Source: Caballeronia sp. Lep1P3 (GTDB taxonomy: Bacteria; Pseudomonadota; Gammaproteobacteria; Burkholderiales; Burkholderiaceae). Taken from it: 64,000 nucleotides of DNA. Within the stretch, counting starts at the first letter, position 1. Every line of letters starts with the position of its first letter. This document shows, piece by piece, positions 8,396-17,515 of the stretch. Where the stretch lies: contig NZ_CP084267.1 of the NCBI RefSeq assembly GCF_022879595.1, positions 744,001 through 808,000 of the forward strand, given 5' to 3'. Position numbers and translations under genes: made by a program. The notes under the pieces were generated by a model, which ran no database searches, was not told the DNA's origin, and worked only from the letters and a program-made list of their open reading frames with translations.

Positions 8396-10462
8396 TCACG
8401 CGCTCACTTTTCCGCTTTCCAGCAAAACGCCGAACGCCTCCGCCGAAAGCGGCCTCGCGAGCAGGAAGCCCTGCATTTCGTCGCACATCATGTCCTGCAG
8501 CCGGTCGAGCTGTGAGCCGGTCTCGACGCCCTCGGCCACAACGTCCATGTCGAGCGAATGCGCAAGCGCGATGATCGCCGAGACGATTGCGCGCCCTTCA
8601 TGACCGTTGGCATCGAGGCCGTTCGTGAAGAACCGGTCGATCTTCAATTGCTTCGCGCCGAAGCGCTGCAGATAGGCGAGGCTTGAATAGCCGGTGCCGA
8701 AGTCGTCGATGGCGATCTCGAAGCCATTATTCTGGAACGCGCGAATCATTTCGATGGTGCGCGGCGCGTCCTGCATCGCGACGGTCTCGGTGATCTCGAA
8801 CATGATCTGCGCGCTTTCGATGCCCTCTTCGCGCACGATGTCCATCACGCGCGTGACGAGATCCGCTTCGTGCAACTGCCGCGGCGACAGGTTGATCGCC
8901 ACCTTGACCGGCGCGCGCCCCGCTTCACGCCAGCGCGCCATCTGCCGGCACGTGTCGCGCACGACCCAGTAGCCGATCTCGACAATCTGCCCGGAGCGCT
9001 CCGCAATCGGAATGAATTCGAGCGGCTTCAGCAGCCCGAGTTGCGGATGCTCGAGCCGGATGAGCGCCTCCGCGCCCGCAAGGTCGCCGCCGCTGCGGAA
9101 CTTCGGCTGAAAGAGCAAATAGAAATATTCGGCGTTCAACGCCTCGTGCAAGGCCTGCTGAATTTGCAGCGTGCGAACCGCCGCTTCGTTCATGCTCGCC
9201 TCGAAAAAGCGATACGTGCTGCGTCCGCCGCGCTTCGCCTCATACATCGCGACATCCGCGTGCTTGAGCAGGACTTCGACGCTCTCGCCATCGTCCGGAA
9301 AGAGCGCAATGCCGATGCTCGGCATCACCTGGAGCGAGAGCGTGTCGACCGTCACGCCCTTTTTCATGGCCTCCAGAATGCGCTCGGCAAGCCGCTCGGC
9401 CTCTCCGGGCACGTTGATGTTCTCCAGCATCACGACGAACTCGTCGCCGCCGAGCCGGCCTACGGTATCGCCGCCGCGCACGCACTGCAAGAGGCGCTTC
9501 GCGAACGCCTTCAGCACTTCGTCGCCGGTCGAGTGGCCGAGCGAATCGTTGATGGTCTTGAAACCATCGAGGTCCATGAAGAGAATCGCGAAACGGTTGC
9601 CCGCGTGCCGCGCCTGCTTCACCGCACGCTCGATGCGCTCCGTCGCCGTGCGGCGATTCGGCAGGTCCGTGAGCGCATCGAAAGTCGCCATGTGGACGAT
9701 CTGGCCGTTGAGACGCGACACGGACCCGGCGAGCAGCGCATTGCGGGCGTCATAGCGCGACAGCACGAGCGTGATGACCAGGATTCCGAACGTGAACAGC
9801 ATGACCGTCGTGGCGAGCCAGTGCACGTCCACGTCGTTGGCCGCGCCGCACACGGAACCGGGCAGGAATTCGGCGGCCGCGTTGCCGGTGTAGTGCATGC
9901 CGGTGATCGCCACGCCCATCACGAGCGCGGCCACCATGCGCTTGAACGTCACGTTGCGCTGACTCACATCGGCTAACGCCCGCGCGATCCACAGCGCCGC
10001 GCCCGATGCGATCACCGCGATCACGATGGATGCGGCGAAGAGCAGCGGATCGTACTGGATGGCGGGATGCATCCGCATCGCGGCGTCGCCGGTGTAGTGC
10101 ATGGCGGCGATGCCCGCGCCCATCAGCATGCTGCTTGCCGCGAGACGTGCGAACGTGAGACGCGCCCGATTGATGACCGACAGCGCGAAGGACGACACCA
10201 GTATCGCGATGACGAGCGAAGCCGCCGTGATCTTCAGGTCGTAGCCGAATGGAATCGGCAACGAGAAGGCGAGCACCCCGACGAAGTGCATCGACCAGAT
10301 GCCGGTGCCCATGGAAGTCGCGCCGCCCGCGAGCCAGAGATGGCGCATGCGCGACTTCGAAAGCATCGCGATGCGCCCTGAGATATCGAGGGCGGTGTAC
10401 GAGGCGAGCGTGGCGACAATGAGCGATGCCGCGACGAGCCAGAGGTTGTAGGTTCCGTGCAT
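8396..10462 (-). CDS. MHYT-GGDEF-EAL membrane sensor for cyclic di-GMP turnover
   Basis: A 688-residue protein. Residues 1-235 form a seven-helix MHYT sensor; MH motifs occur at residues 58, 121 and 189, and such Met/His pairs are proposed to bind a metal that senses O2, CO or NO. The GGDEF domain has intact RLGGDEF at 336-342, so it could make cyclic di-GMP. The EAL domain starts at AGAEALIRLEH (near 463) with INLSPRQ, EITE, DDFGTGYSSL, LKIDR, VAEGVET and QGFLLARPL all present, so it should be catalytically competent. Both activities look intact, which is common in dual-domain regulators whose net output depends on the sensor. It probably acts in the inner membrane. Confidence 0.93.
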   Translation of the reverse strand: MHGTYNLWLVAASLIVATLASYTALDISGRIAMLSKSRMRHLWLAGGATSMGTGIWSMHFVGVLAFSLPIPFGYDLKITAASLVIAILVSSFALSVINRARLTFARLAASSMLMGAGIAAMHYTGDAAMRMHPAIQYDPLLFAASIVIAVIASGAALWIARALADVSQRNVTFKRMVAALVMGVAITGMHYTGNAAAEFLPGSVCGAANDVDVHWLATTVMLFTFGILVITLVLSRYDARNALLAGSVSRLNGQIVHMATFDALTDLPNRRTATERIERAVKQARHAGNRFAILFMDLDGFKTINDSLGHSTGDEVLKAFAKRLLQCVRGGDTVGRLGGDEFVVMLENINVPGEAERLAERILEAMKKGVTVDTLSLQVMPSIGIALFPDDGESVEVLLKHADVAMYEAKRGGRSTYRFFEASMNEAAVRTLQIQQALHEALNAEYFYLLFQPKFRSGGDLAGAEALIRLEHPQLGLLKPLEFIPIAERSGQIVEIGYWVVRDTCRQMARWREAGRAPVKVAINLSPRQLHEADLVTRVMDIVREEGIESAQIMFEITETVAMQDAPRTIEMIRAFQNNGFEIAIDDFGTGYSSLAYLQRFGAKQLKIDRFFTNGLDANGHEGRAIVSAIIALAHSLDMDVVAEGVETGSQLDRLQDMMCDEMQGFLLARPLSAEAFGVLLESGKVSA

Positions 10463-10587
10463 GGGTGCCGGGGTCGAAGGTGCTTGCTAGCTTGAGCGTC
10501 TTATCGGCGCGCATCGCTCGATCTTTAGGTCCGTCGAGCGATTTATGTCGCACAGGTTTTGTCCACTGCGGCGCATCGCCCGCGCGC

Positions 10588-11859
10588 TCAAAGTTCAGGG
10601 TCCAGCAATGCCACGAGACGTTCCAGCAAACGTTCGCCGAGCCCGCGCCGCTGCCAGTCCTGCAGCGTGATGCGTTTCGAATGAGCGATGTCCTCGTCGA
10701 AGATCGCCGTTTGCTGGCGCGCGAAGTCGCGGTCGTAGATGTTGAGGTTCGCCTCGTCGTTGAGCTTGAACGAGCGGCTGTCGAAGTTGGTCGAGCCGAC
10801 CGAGACGAGCAACTCGTCCACGACGATCAGCTTGCAGTGAAACATGGTCGGCTGATACTCGTACATCTCGACGCCCGCCGCGAGCAGATCGCCCCAGCAT
10901 GCGCGCGACGCCTCGCGCACCGTATGCGTGTCGATGCGCTTGCCGGGCGTCACGACGCGCACGCGCACGCCGCGCCGCGCGGCCTCGACGATCGCGTTGA
11001 TCGTCAGCTTGTCCGGCACGAAGTACGCGCTCGACAGATCGATGGTGTAGGTCGCGGCGGTGATCGCCATGAGATACATGAGCTCCATGTCGTCGCTGCC
11101 GCCCGAAGGCGAGCTGCTGAACATGTGCGCGAGGCCGTCGCCGGCACGCGCGATCTCGGGGAAATAATTCGCGCCGTGCAGCACGTTGCCGGTGGCCTTG
11201 ACCCAGTTGTCCATGAAGACCGCCTGCATCTGCCCGACCACCGGGCCCTCCACGCGGAAATGCGTGTCGCGCCAGTGCTTTTCGTCCTGCGCGTGCCCGG
11301 TCCATTCGTCCGCAATGCCGACGCCGCCCGTGAAGCCCGTATGACCGTCGATCACGAGAATCTTGCGATGCGTGCGGTCGTTCATGCGGCCAAGGCCCGT
11401 GAGATGCGGCTTGTGATACTGGATGACTTCCGCGCCCGCGTCGCGCAGCATGCGCAAATAGCGCTTGTCCATTTTCATGGAGCCGAGCCAGTCGAGCAGC
11501 ACATGCACCGCCACGCCCGCGCGCGCCCGGTCCGCGAGCGCCGTCGCGATCTCTTCGCCGATCGCGCCGGACCAGTAGATGAACGTCTCGAACGTGATGG
11601 TCTTTCTGGCAGAGCGGATGCCTTCGAGCATCGACGGAAAGATTTCGTCGCCGTCGACGAGCACCTCGAAGCGGTTGCCGTCGACGACGGGCGGGCCGAG
11701 CAGAAGGCCCATCGAGCGGATGAACTGCGGGTCGTCGCTCGGATAGAGCCGCTCGATCTTGTGCTCGATCTTCTTCTCGCCGCTCGTGAGATTGGCGATC
11801 ACCAGCACGACGATGACGGTGACTACGACGGTCAGGGCAATGAGGGCGATCATCGGCAT
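10588..11859 (-). CDS. Phospholipase D-family cardiolipin synthase-like protein
   Basis: A 423-residue protein with one N-terminal membrane helix (MIALIALTVVVTVIVVLVI). It has two HKD motifs: THRKILVIDGHTGFTGG in the middle and FHCKLIVVDELLVSVGSTNFD toward the C-terminus. This is the bacterial cardiolipin synthase architecture (ClsA/B/C), which joins phosphatidylglycerol molecules or phosphatidylethanolamine and phosphatidylglycerol at the inner membrane. Another PLD transferase activity cannot be excluded. The first ATG at 11883 is possible; the one at 11859 leads straight into the membrane helix and is preferred. Confidence 0.87.
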   Translation of the reverse strand: MPMIALIALTVVVTVIVVLVIANLTSGEKKIEHKIERLYPSDDPQFIRSMGLLLGPPVVDGNRFEVLVDGDEIFPSMLEGIRSARKTITFETFIYWSGAIGEEIATALADRARAGVAVHVLLDWLGSMKMDKRYLRMLRDAGAEVIQYHKPHLTGLGRMNDRTHRKILVIDGHTGFTGGVGIADEWTGHAQDEKHWRDTHFRVEGPVVGQMQAVFMDNWVKATGNVLHGANYFPEIARAGDGLAHMFSSSPSGGSDDMELMYLMAITAATYTIDLSSAYFVPDKLTINAIVEAARRGVRVRVVTPGKRIDTHTVREASRACWGDLLAAGVEMYEYQPTMFHCKLIVVDELLVSVGSTNFDSRSFKLNDEANLNIYDRDFARQQTAIFDEDIAHSKRITLQDWQRRGLGERLLERLVALLDPEL

Positions 11860-11928
11860 GCGGGATTCTCGGGAAGCGAACATCCGTCCGGAACCGCTAG
11901 TGTATGGGTTCCGGCGCGCGCATGGCGT

Positions 11929-12705
11929 TCACGTTTTCGCGGAGAACCAGCCCTGTTGCGTGCCCGTCTCGCCGATTTGCTTCGCAATCGCATCGGCGAG
12001 GCGTTTTTCATCCGGCGATACACCGGCGCGCTTCGTTTCGGATACCGCATGCAGTCCGCCCGATACCGCGAGCGAACTCGCCGCATGTCCCGCCGCCGCG
12101 CCGACGCCCGCCATCTCCGCGACGCCCGGCGCGTGGCCGCTGTCGGCGCTGGCATCGAACTGTTCGATGACTTGCGGCGCGCCGTTGGCCGGCCTGTAGA
12201 CGAGCGCAACCGTCGCGGCGACCTTGCTTTCGCCCGCGCCGAGGCCGATCAGCACGCGGCGCCGGCGATTGCCCGCATCGATCGTATCGATGCTGCCGGT
12301 CACTTCCAGCGCGTTCTGGCCGCCGGGCGGCGGCGCGTCGGCCCGGACTGCGCGAAGGCCCATCGACTGCAGCTTGGCGACGATCTCGTCGGCGAGTTCT
12401 TCCTGAGCTTGCTGCGCCATCGCCGGTTCGCTGGACGCAGACGACCTGAGCTTCGCCGCGAGCCCGTGATTGTCGGGCTTCACATCGGCGAGGCTGCTGT
12501 CGAACGGGTACACGTAGATGACGTCGGGCCGCGCGGCGGGCGTCGTCGCGACGCTTTGCGTTGGCTGGGCCGCGTCGCCGTACTGACTCGCGGCCTGCGC
12601 GCAGCCGGCGAAGAGCGCGCTGCCCGTCATCAGTCCGACGACGGCGGCGCGGCGCGCATGGTTGAGGATGAAACGGAACGAAGGAAAACGGAAGGCTTGC
12701 GGCAT
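11929..12705 (-). CDS. DUF4410-like putative lipoprotein
   Basis: A 258-residue protein with an N-terminal signal and a lipobox-like LFAGC near residue 31, suggesting outer-membrane lipid anchoring. The rest resembles DUF4410: a strand VIYVYPFDSS, a segment LADEIVAKLQSMGLRAVRAD, then a beta-rich part with GSIDTIDAGNRRRRVLIGLGAGESKV and a Gly/Ala-rich C-terminus. The role of the family is not established. It is not obviously co-transcribed with its neighbours; about 150 nt separate it from udgX and 69 nt from the PLD gene. Confidence 0.7.
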   Translation of the reverse strand: MPQAFRFPSFRFILNHARRAAVVGLMTGSALFAGCAQAASQYGDAAQPTQSVATTPAARPDVIYVYPFDSSLADVKPDNHGLAAKLRSSASSEPAMAQQAQEELADEIVAKLQSMGLRAVRADAPPPGGQNALEVTGSIDTIDAGNRRRRVLIGLGAGESKVAATVALVYRPANGAPQVIEQFDASADSGHAPGVAEMAGVGAAAGHAASSLAVSGGLHAVSETKRAGVSPDEKRLADAIAKQIGETGTQQGWFSAKT

Positions 12706-12859
12706 GTCGGCATCTCGGGTGATTGGCTCAGTGGCATCTGTGCGTGACACGGCGTTTTGCCTCTCGATCACGCTGGCGCAACTATGCGCGATGGCATTCG
12801 AGCGCGCCATCGGACAGTTATGTCGTGAAGTGTCATTGCCAGCGGGCGCCGCGCGGCGT

Positions 12860-14293
12860 CTAGCGCTTATCGGCTGAAGCGGCGAGCGAGCGCGCCCGCG
12901 CGAGCGCATCGGCGATATCGGCGAGGGTTTTTTCGCGCGCGGTGTCGTCGAGCTGACGCAGCGCATACGAGGGGTGATACGTCGCGACGATCAGCTTGTC
13001 GCCATACGGCACCACGCGCCCGACGTGCGCGCGCAGCGTCGCGCGCTTGCCGAGGAGCGCGGTCAGTGCCGTTGCGCCGAGCGTAACGATCACACGCGCG
13101 CCGGTTTGATCGAGTTCGCGCTCGAGCCAGTAGGAACACGCTTCGATTTCCTGCTGCCCCGGCGTCTTGTGCAGACGCCGCTTGCCGCGCGGCTCCCATT
13201 TGAAATGCTTGACGGCGTTGGTCAGATACACCTGCTCGCGCGGCACGTTCGCGCGGCGCATGGCGTCGTCGAGCAACTGGCCGGCCGGTCCGACAAAAGG
13301 CTCGCCCTTCAGGTCTTCCTGGTCGCCGGGCTGCTCGCCGAGCAGCATGATGCGCGCGTCGGATGGCCCGGCGCCGGGCACCGCCTGCGTCGCGTTGCGC
13401 CAGAGATCGCAGCGGCGGCAGGTATCGAGCGAACTGGGCGCGTCGCGCTCGGGTTGCGCGTCGCGCGCTTCGACCTGCACCGCCTTGCCGCCGAGCGCGC
13501 CGACCGTCTTTGCCTGCGCGACGCGCCGTGCGCCGCCGCGCGCATCGCTCACGAGTTGCGGGATCAGCGCGCCTTCGGGCAAGCCTTTCCAGAAGCGCAC
13601 GGGCATCTGCTGTTCGAGCGCGGATTCGTTCAGGCGCGCGGGGTTGAAGATGCTGCGGTAGTAGGTCATCCACAGGTCTTCGGCGGCGTCCGGCGTATCG
13701 GACGCATGTTCCGATGCCAGCGCGCGCCGGCGCTCGATCTGCAAGCGCTCGCCGTTCCACATCGCCGCGCCGTCCGGCGTGGTGATGAGCCACGTCGAGC
13801 GGCCCATGCGCGCGGCGAAATGCTCCGCGCCCCACGCGAGGACATCGTGATCCGGTTCGTACCACGCGACGAATTCCGGCGGTCCGAGCGCGGCATCGCG
13901 CTGACGAAAGCGCACGTAGGCGATCATGTCGTGCTGCGCGCGCCGCACGGCCTTCGCCATCTTGTAGAGACGCGCGCCGTCTTCGTCGGCGGCGGACGCA
14001 ACCGAGCGGTCGCCGCGCGTCCAGCGCCATAGCACGCGATACAGAAAGCCCCAGCGACGCTCGTCGCGACAATGCGCGGCATCCTTCACGAGCGCGGCCA
14101 GTTCGCGCGAGACGCGCACTTGCGGCGCATCGCCGTCCGATGCCGTGGCCTCGCCTGCCGCCGGGAAAAGCGCGGGCGTGTCGCTTTGCTGCGTGCGCCA
14201 GTCGATCGACTCGGGCGCGAGCCCTTGCGACAGCGCGCCAAGCGCGGCGCTGCGCCAGGCGTCGAAGTCGTCGTCGATCGTGATGACGCGCAT
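12860..14293 (-). CDS. udgX: UdgX-type uracil-DNA binding protein fused to DUF4130 domain
   Basis: A 477-residue two-part protein. Residues 1-270 match the DUF4130/TIGR03915 DNA-metabolism domain. Residues 285-477 are a family-4-like uracil-DNA glycosylase: CRRC at 292-295 (iron-sulfur ligands), GEQPGDQED at 319-327 and HPSYALR near 440. The loop KRRLHKTP at 371-378 with His375 is the UdgX hallmark. In Mycobacterium smegmatis UdgX the equivalent histidine links covalently to the abasic site after uracil removal. The gene starts 1 nt after the stop of the radical SAM gene and shares its LexA-controlled promoter, so an SOS repair role is likely. Confidence 0.92.
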   Translation of the reverse strand: MRVITIDDDFDAWRSAALGALSQGLAPESIDWRTQQSDTPALFPAAGEATASDGDAPQVRVSRELAALVKDAAHCRDERRWGFLYRVLWRWTRGDRSVASAADEDGARLYKMAKAVRRAQHDMIAYVRFRQRDAALGPPEFVAWYEPDHDVLAWGAEHFAARMGRSTWLITTPDGAAMWNGERLQIERRRALASEHASDTPDAAEDLWMTYYRSIFNPARLNESALEQQMPVRFWKGLPEGALIPQLVSDARGGARRVAQAKTVGALGGKAVQVEARDAQPERDAPSSLDTCRRCDLWRNATQAVPGAGPSDARIMLLGEQPGDQEDLKGEPFVGPAGQLLDDAMRRANVPREQVYLTNAVKHFKWEPRGKRRLHKTPGQQEIEACSYWLERELDQTGARVIVTLGATALTALLGKRATLRAHVGRVVPYGDKLIVATYHPSYALRQLDDTAREKTLADIADALARARSLAASADKR

Positions 14294-14294
14294 G

Positions 14295-15506
14295 CTAGAG
14301 CAGCGAAAGCTGCACGGGCTGCGTGGCAAGCGCGCGCCGCAGATGATCCGACGGCGCTTCCGAAAGCGGTGGCCGATAGTCCTCCGTCACGACGAACGGC
14401 TTCACCTTGTCCATGCCGCAGCGCAGCCGCGCGAGATCGGCATAACGCACGCGCCGCGCGCGCCGCAGTTCGACGATGCGCTTCGCGTTGCGCATGCCGA
14501 TGCCCGGCACACGCGCGATCATGCGCAACGGCGCGGCGTTCAGATCGACGGGAAAGCGTTCGCGATGCGCAAGCGCCCACGCGAGTTTCGGATCGACATC
14601 GAGCGGGAGATTGCCTGCATCGCCAAACAGTTCGGCGGCGTTGAAGCCGTAGCCGCGCATCAGAAAATCCGCCTGATACAGCCGATGCTCGCGCAACAGC
14701 GGCGGCGCCTTCGACGGCACGCCCGACGGACTGTCCGGAATCGGGCTGAAGGCCGAGTAATAGACGCGCTTGAGCTGATACGAGCCGTACAGCGTTTCGG
14801 CGGTGCCGAGAATGGTGCGGTCGTCCGTTTCGTCCGCGCCGACGATCATCTGCGTGCTCTGTCCCGCCGGCGCGAAGCGCGGCGCGCGCGGCTCCGCTTC
14901 GGACTCCTCGCGCGCGACGCGGATGTTGCCCATCGCGAGCTTGATCGTGCGGCCGTTTTTTTCGGGCGCGAGCCGTTCCAGCCCGATCTCCGTCGGCAAT
15001 TCGATGTTCACGCTCAGACGGTCCGCGTAAAGCCCGGCCTGCGCGATGAGTTCCGGGTCCGCGTCCGGAATGGTCTTGAGGTGAATGTAGCCGCGAAACT
15101 GATGCTTCTCGCGCAACGTCTTCGCGACGAGGACCAATTGCTCCATCGTGTAATTCGACGAGCGGATCACGCCGGAACTCAAAAACAGCCCGTCGATGTA
15201 GTTGCGGCGGTAAAAGTCGAGCGTCAGCGTGACGACTTCTTCCCGCGTGAAGCGCGCGCGGGGCACGTTGCTCGACCGGCGGTTGATGCAATACCGGCAG
15301 TCGTACAGGCAAAAGTTGGTAAGCAGAATTTTCAGCAGCGACACGCAGCGGCCGTCCGGCGTGAAGCTGTGGCAGATGCCCGAGCCGGTGCTCGCGCCGA
15401 CGCCTTCGATGCCGCGCGACTCGCGCTTGGGCGCGCCGCCGCTCGCGCACGAGGCGTCGTACTTTGCTGCGTCGGCGAGAATTTCGAGCTTTTCCGGCAA
15501 GTCCAT
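14295..15506 (-). CDS. Putative DNA modification/repair radical SAM protein (UDG-linked)
   Basis: A 403-residue radical SAM enzyme. The cluster motif is CLYDCRYC in TNFCLYDCRYCINRRSS near residue 75, a variant of CxxxCxxC. A C-terminal helix-hairpin-helix segment (MIARVPGIGMRNAKRIVELRR) suggests DNA binding. It belongs to the radical SAM family found next to UdgX (TIGR03916), whose chemistry is unknown. The start at 15506 gives the usual opening KLEILADAAKYD. No Shine-Dalgarno is visible, and the LexA box ends only 11 nt upstream, so the mRNA leader must be very short. Confidence 0.92.
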   Translation of the reverse strand: MDLPEKLEILADAAKYDASCASGGAPKRESRGIEGVGASTGSGICHSFTPDGRCVSLLKILLTNFCLYDCRYCINRRSSNVPRARFTREEVVTLTLDFYRRNYIDGLFLSSGVIRSSNYTMEQLVLVAKTLREKHQFRGYIHLKTIPDADPELIAQAGLYADRLSVNIELPTEIGLERLAPEKNGRTIKLAMGNIRVAREESEAEPRAPRFAPAGQSTQMIVGADETDDRTILGTAETLYGSYQLKRVYYSAFSPIPDSPSGVPSKAPPLLREHRLYQADFLMRGYGFNAAELFGDAGNLPLDVDPKLAWALAHRERFPVDLNAAPLRMIARVPGIGMRNAKRIVELRRARRVRYADLARLRCGMDKVKPFVVTEDYRPPLSEAPSDHLRRALATQPVQLSLL

Positions 15507-15517
15507 CGTGGCTATGA

Positions 15518-15537
15518 TACTGTATGTTTATACAGTA
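15518..15537 (-). promoter_or_regulatory. LexA (SOS) box upstream of the radical SAM-udgX operon
   Basis: TACTGTATGTTTATACAGTA fits CTGT-N8-ACAG exactly and matches 18 of 20 positions of the Escherichia coli LexA consensus. It lies 12-31 nt upstream of the radical SAM start codon, so repressor bound here should block transcription of the pair. The gene on the other side (15582-16004) points the same way and ends before the box, so only this operon is a likely target. Confidence 0.88.
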
Positions 15538-15581
15538 TGGTATGCGCGCGGCGCGAAGTTTGCAAATGCGTCGGCGCCCGG

Positions 15582-16004
15582 TTATTTGAGCGGATCATGT
15601 CCCCAGTTCATCAGCGAGTAGCGCCACTTCGTGTGTTCCACATCGCCGTGCGGGCGTTGCGCGAGATGGCGCTTGATATAGCCGGCTACCTTGCGCATGT
15701 GCGCGTAGTCGTCGGCGTCGAAGTCGCTTTTCTTGGTGCCGAGCAACGCGACGATGCGTCTGCCCGACCGATGCCCGACCGACTCCGCCTTGCCTGGGTC
15801 GTCCGCCGCATCGTCCGTCTTCTGGCCGACCGCGCGCGATTCCTCGGTGGCAAGCCACTTGTCGAGCTGATGCGCCGTCATGTTGACGAGCGTCTTGAAC
15901 TCGTCGAGCGCCGCCTTGTCCTGATCGTCCGGCGAATGTCCATGTTCCCGATGCGTCGTCACGAGCGCGCTCCACTGGCTTCGAACAAACATGGCTGGAT
16001 TCAA
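15582..16004 (-). CDS. DUF3140 family protein
   Basis: A 140-residue protein. From about residue 32 it follows the DUF3140 pattern: DEFKTLVNMTAHQLDKWLAT, then ESVGHRSGRRIVALLGTKK, and the very conserved end KRHLAQRPHGDVEHTKWRYS followed by LMNWGHDPLK. The conserved block is complete. The role is unknown; some authors suspect DNA binding. A TTG start at 16004 has CAGGAG 10 nt upstream. The ATG at 15992 lacks an RBS; either would keep the whole domain. Confidence 0.82.
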   Translation of the reverse strand: MNPAMFVRSQWSALVTTHREHGHSPDDQDKAALDEFKTLVNMTAHQLDKWLATEESRAVGQKTDDAADDPGKAESVGHRSGRRIVALLGTKKSDFDADDYAHMRKVAGYIKRHLAQRPHGDVEHTKWRYSLMNWGHDPLK

Positions 16005-16081
16005 GCAAGGCGCGCTCCTGCGTGGTCCGCTGCCGTGCCATGCCTGTCATTGCCTGACCAACCTCGTTTGCGGAGACCCCT

Positions 16082-16303
16082 ATGCGTTTCGACTACAAGA
16101 ATTTCCACATCGACTGCACCGCACGCCATGACGAAGACGGCCGCTTCTACGCGCACGCCCGCATCGTGAGCGCGCCGAACGAGTACACGCCGCATGTCGA
16201 AGTCCACGAATCCGGCGACCTGGATGCCTTTTCGAACGAGTGGGACGCGCTTCATTGCGCGCGGGCGTGGGCCATCGAATGGTGCGACGAGGCGCTTGCC
16301 TGA
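16082..16303 (+). CDS. Conserved small protein, 73 aa
   Basis: A soluble 73-residue protein with an alternating beta pattern (FDYKNFHIDCTARHDEDGRFYAHARI) and a C-terminal helix (DAFSNEWDALHCARAWAIEW). An AGACCCCT-containing leader gives only a weak RBS. Layout and length resemble the small proteins at 49357-49584 and 49654-49920: a strand-rich start, then an F..E..A....A..I helix. No function is recognised. Confidence 0.6.
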   Translation: MRFDYKNFHIDCTARHDEDGRFYAHARIVSAPNEYTPHVEVHESGDLDAFSNEWDALHCARAWAIEWCDEALA

Positions 16304-16417
16304 AAGCGGGCGTAGCGCGGCGCTTACAGCCGCGGCACGGCGATTGCGTTGTGTAAGCCGCGAAGCCGCGGGCTAACGAGGCGGCGCGCATCAAACCACC
16401 AATCAAAGGGAGGCACC

Positions 16418-16738
16418 ATGAAAATCGCCAAGAAGAGCTTGCTCGTATCCGCAATGATCCTCGGTCTGTCGGGCGCGGCGTTCGCGCAGGGCGCGGGCGG
16501 CGGTGGCGGCGCGGGCGGTGCCGGTGCGGGCGGCGGCACGGCGGGCGGCAACGGCGCGGGCCAAGGCGGCACGGGCATGAGCACGCCGAACGCGCACGGC
16601 GCGACCGGCACGACCTCCGGCGCATCCGGCTCGACGACGATGGATACGTCCAACGGCGCCAACAACTCCGGCAGTTCCGGCGGCAAGATGATGAAAAAGA
16701 AGAGCGGTTCCGGTTCGGGCACGTCGAAGTCGGACTAA
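16418..16738 (+). CDS. Glycine-rich exported protein
   Basis: A 106-residue protein. The signal peptide (MKIAKKSLLVSAMILGLSGA) is cleaved about FAQG. The mature part is mostly Gly/Ala/Ser/Thr with runs such as GAGGGGGAGGAG, ending in a basic MMKKKSGSGSG stretch. GGGAGG lies 4 nt before the ATG. Such proteins are common in Burkholderiaceae and of unknown role. Low complexity precludes domain assignment. Confidence 0.7.
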   Translation: MKIAKKSLLVSAMILGLSGAAFAQGAGGGGGAGGAGAGGGTAGGNGAGQGGTGMSTPNAHGATGTTSGASGSTTMDTSNGANNSGSSGGKMMKKKSGSGSGTSKSD

Positions 16739-16766
16739 AGCACCACGTTTTCCGAACCACCGCCAT

Positions 16767-16795
16767 GCAGGGCGGTCCACGCGGACCGCGCCTGC
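16767..16795 (+). terminator. Strong hairpin after the glycine-rich gene
   Basis: GCGGTCC and GGACCGC pair across a 4-nt loop and are extended by GCAGG and CCTGC with one bulged base. There is no T-tract, but the hairpin is strong and sits 29 nt after the stop codon. Confidence 0.55.
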
Positions 16796-17146
16796 TCAAA
16801 GTCTGAAAGTCAGCGCGGCTGCGCTGACTCCCTCCTTACGCATCCCTTCCACATCGGGATTTCGCGTCTTCTCATCCAAACGTAACGTGTGCATGCGCGG
16901 TTCTGATCGCGCCTGACGCAACGGCCGGTTCTTCGACATCGGTCGCCTAAGAACCGGGTTCCGTTCGCGTCCTTGCACCTTCGGCATCGCGCCCGCCCGA
17001 GCGATCGGGCGAATCCCCGCATGCCGGCATCGCTCGCGCGCCCGAGCCGGCATCCCGGCATGCGCGATTTCGCCCCAACGCTGCAAGGAGTCCGAGAACG
17101 CGCTTCCGGCTGCTTGAGCATTCGATTCGTTTAGAGGAGCTGGAAG
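16796..17146. other. Intergenic stretch, no gene seen
   Basis: About 350 nt with no convincing coding frame. It contains several overlapping copies of gcatgccggcat-like and gcgatcgggc-like inverted segments around 16995-17070, which could form structured RNA, but no known element was recognised. It probably carries the promoter of the following gene. Confidence 0.4.
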
Positions 17147-17470
17147 ATGAACGCAAATCCGAACCCGAAACTCGTCGCGATGATGGCCGCCTGCGCGCTG
17201 GTCGCGAGTATCGGCACGGCGCGCGCGCAAGGCATGCCCGACGCCGCGCAACAACTCGTGCAGACGATGCGCCCCACGCAGCCGATGCCGCCGATGGAGC
17301 CGATGGAGCCGATGCAAGCGGACCGAGACGCGCCCGCGCCGCAGACGGCGCAGTCGTCGGATGAAACCGCATACGGCGGCGCGAAGGCCGGCACGAGTAT
17401 GTCGGCGAGCGGACGCGCTCCCGACGCGTGCAGGAATCAGCCGCGCTGCGAGGTGTTCTTCGGACACTGA
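17147..17470 (+). CDS. Small exported hypothetical protein, Met/Pro-rich
   Basis: A 107-residue protein with a signal peptide (VAMMAACALVASIGTARAQG) and a mature part containing short Met-Pro repeats (MPPMEPMEPM). Near its end it has two cysteines about eight residues apart (DACRNQPRCEVFFG) that could form a disulfide. AGAGGAG lies upstream of the ATG. Function unknown. Methionine-rich exported segments sometimes bind copper, but nothing else here supports that. Confidence 0.65.
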   Translation: MNANPNPKLVAMMAACALVASIGTARAQGMPDAAQQLVQTMRPTQPMPPMEPMEPMQADRDAPAPQTAQSSDETAYGGAKAGTSMSASGRAPDACRNQPRCEVFFGH

Positions 17471-17478
17471 GCGATCGA

Positions 17479-17499
17479 GCGGCGCGGACTCCGCGCCGC
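17479..17499. terminator. Stem-loop between convergent genes
   Basis: GCGGCGCGG and CCGCGCCGC form a perfect 9-bp stem with a 3-nt loop between the convergent genes ending at 17470 and 17516. It probably terminates both, although no long T-tract follows. Confidence 0.6.
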
Positions 17500-17515
17500 C
17501 GACTTCCCTCTCGAT

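Noticed and set aside
16796..17146. A structured RNA in the palindrome-rich gap
   Set aside because: Several short inverted segments exist, but they are not compatible with one clear fold, no known RNA motif is recognised, and high-GC DNA gives many such matches by chance.
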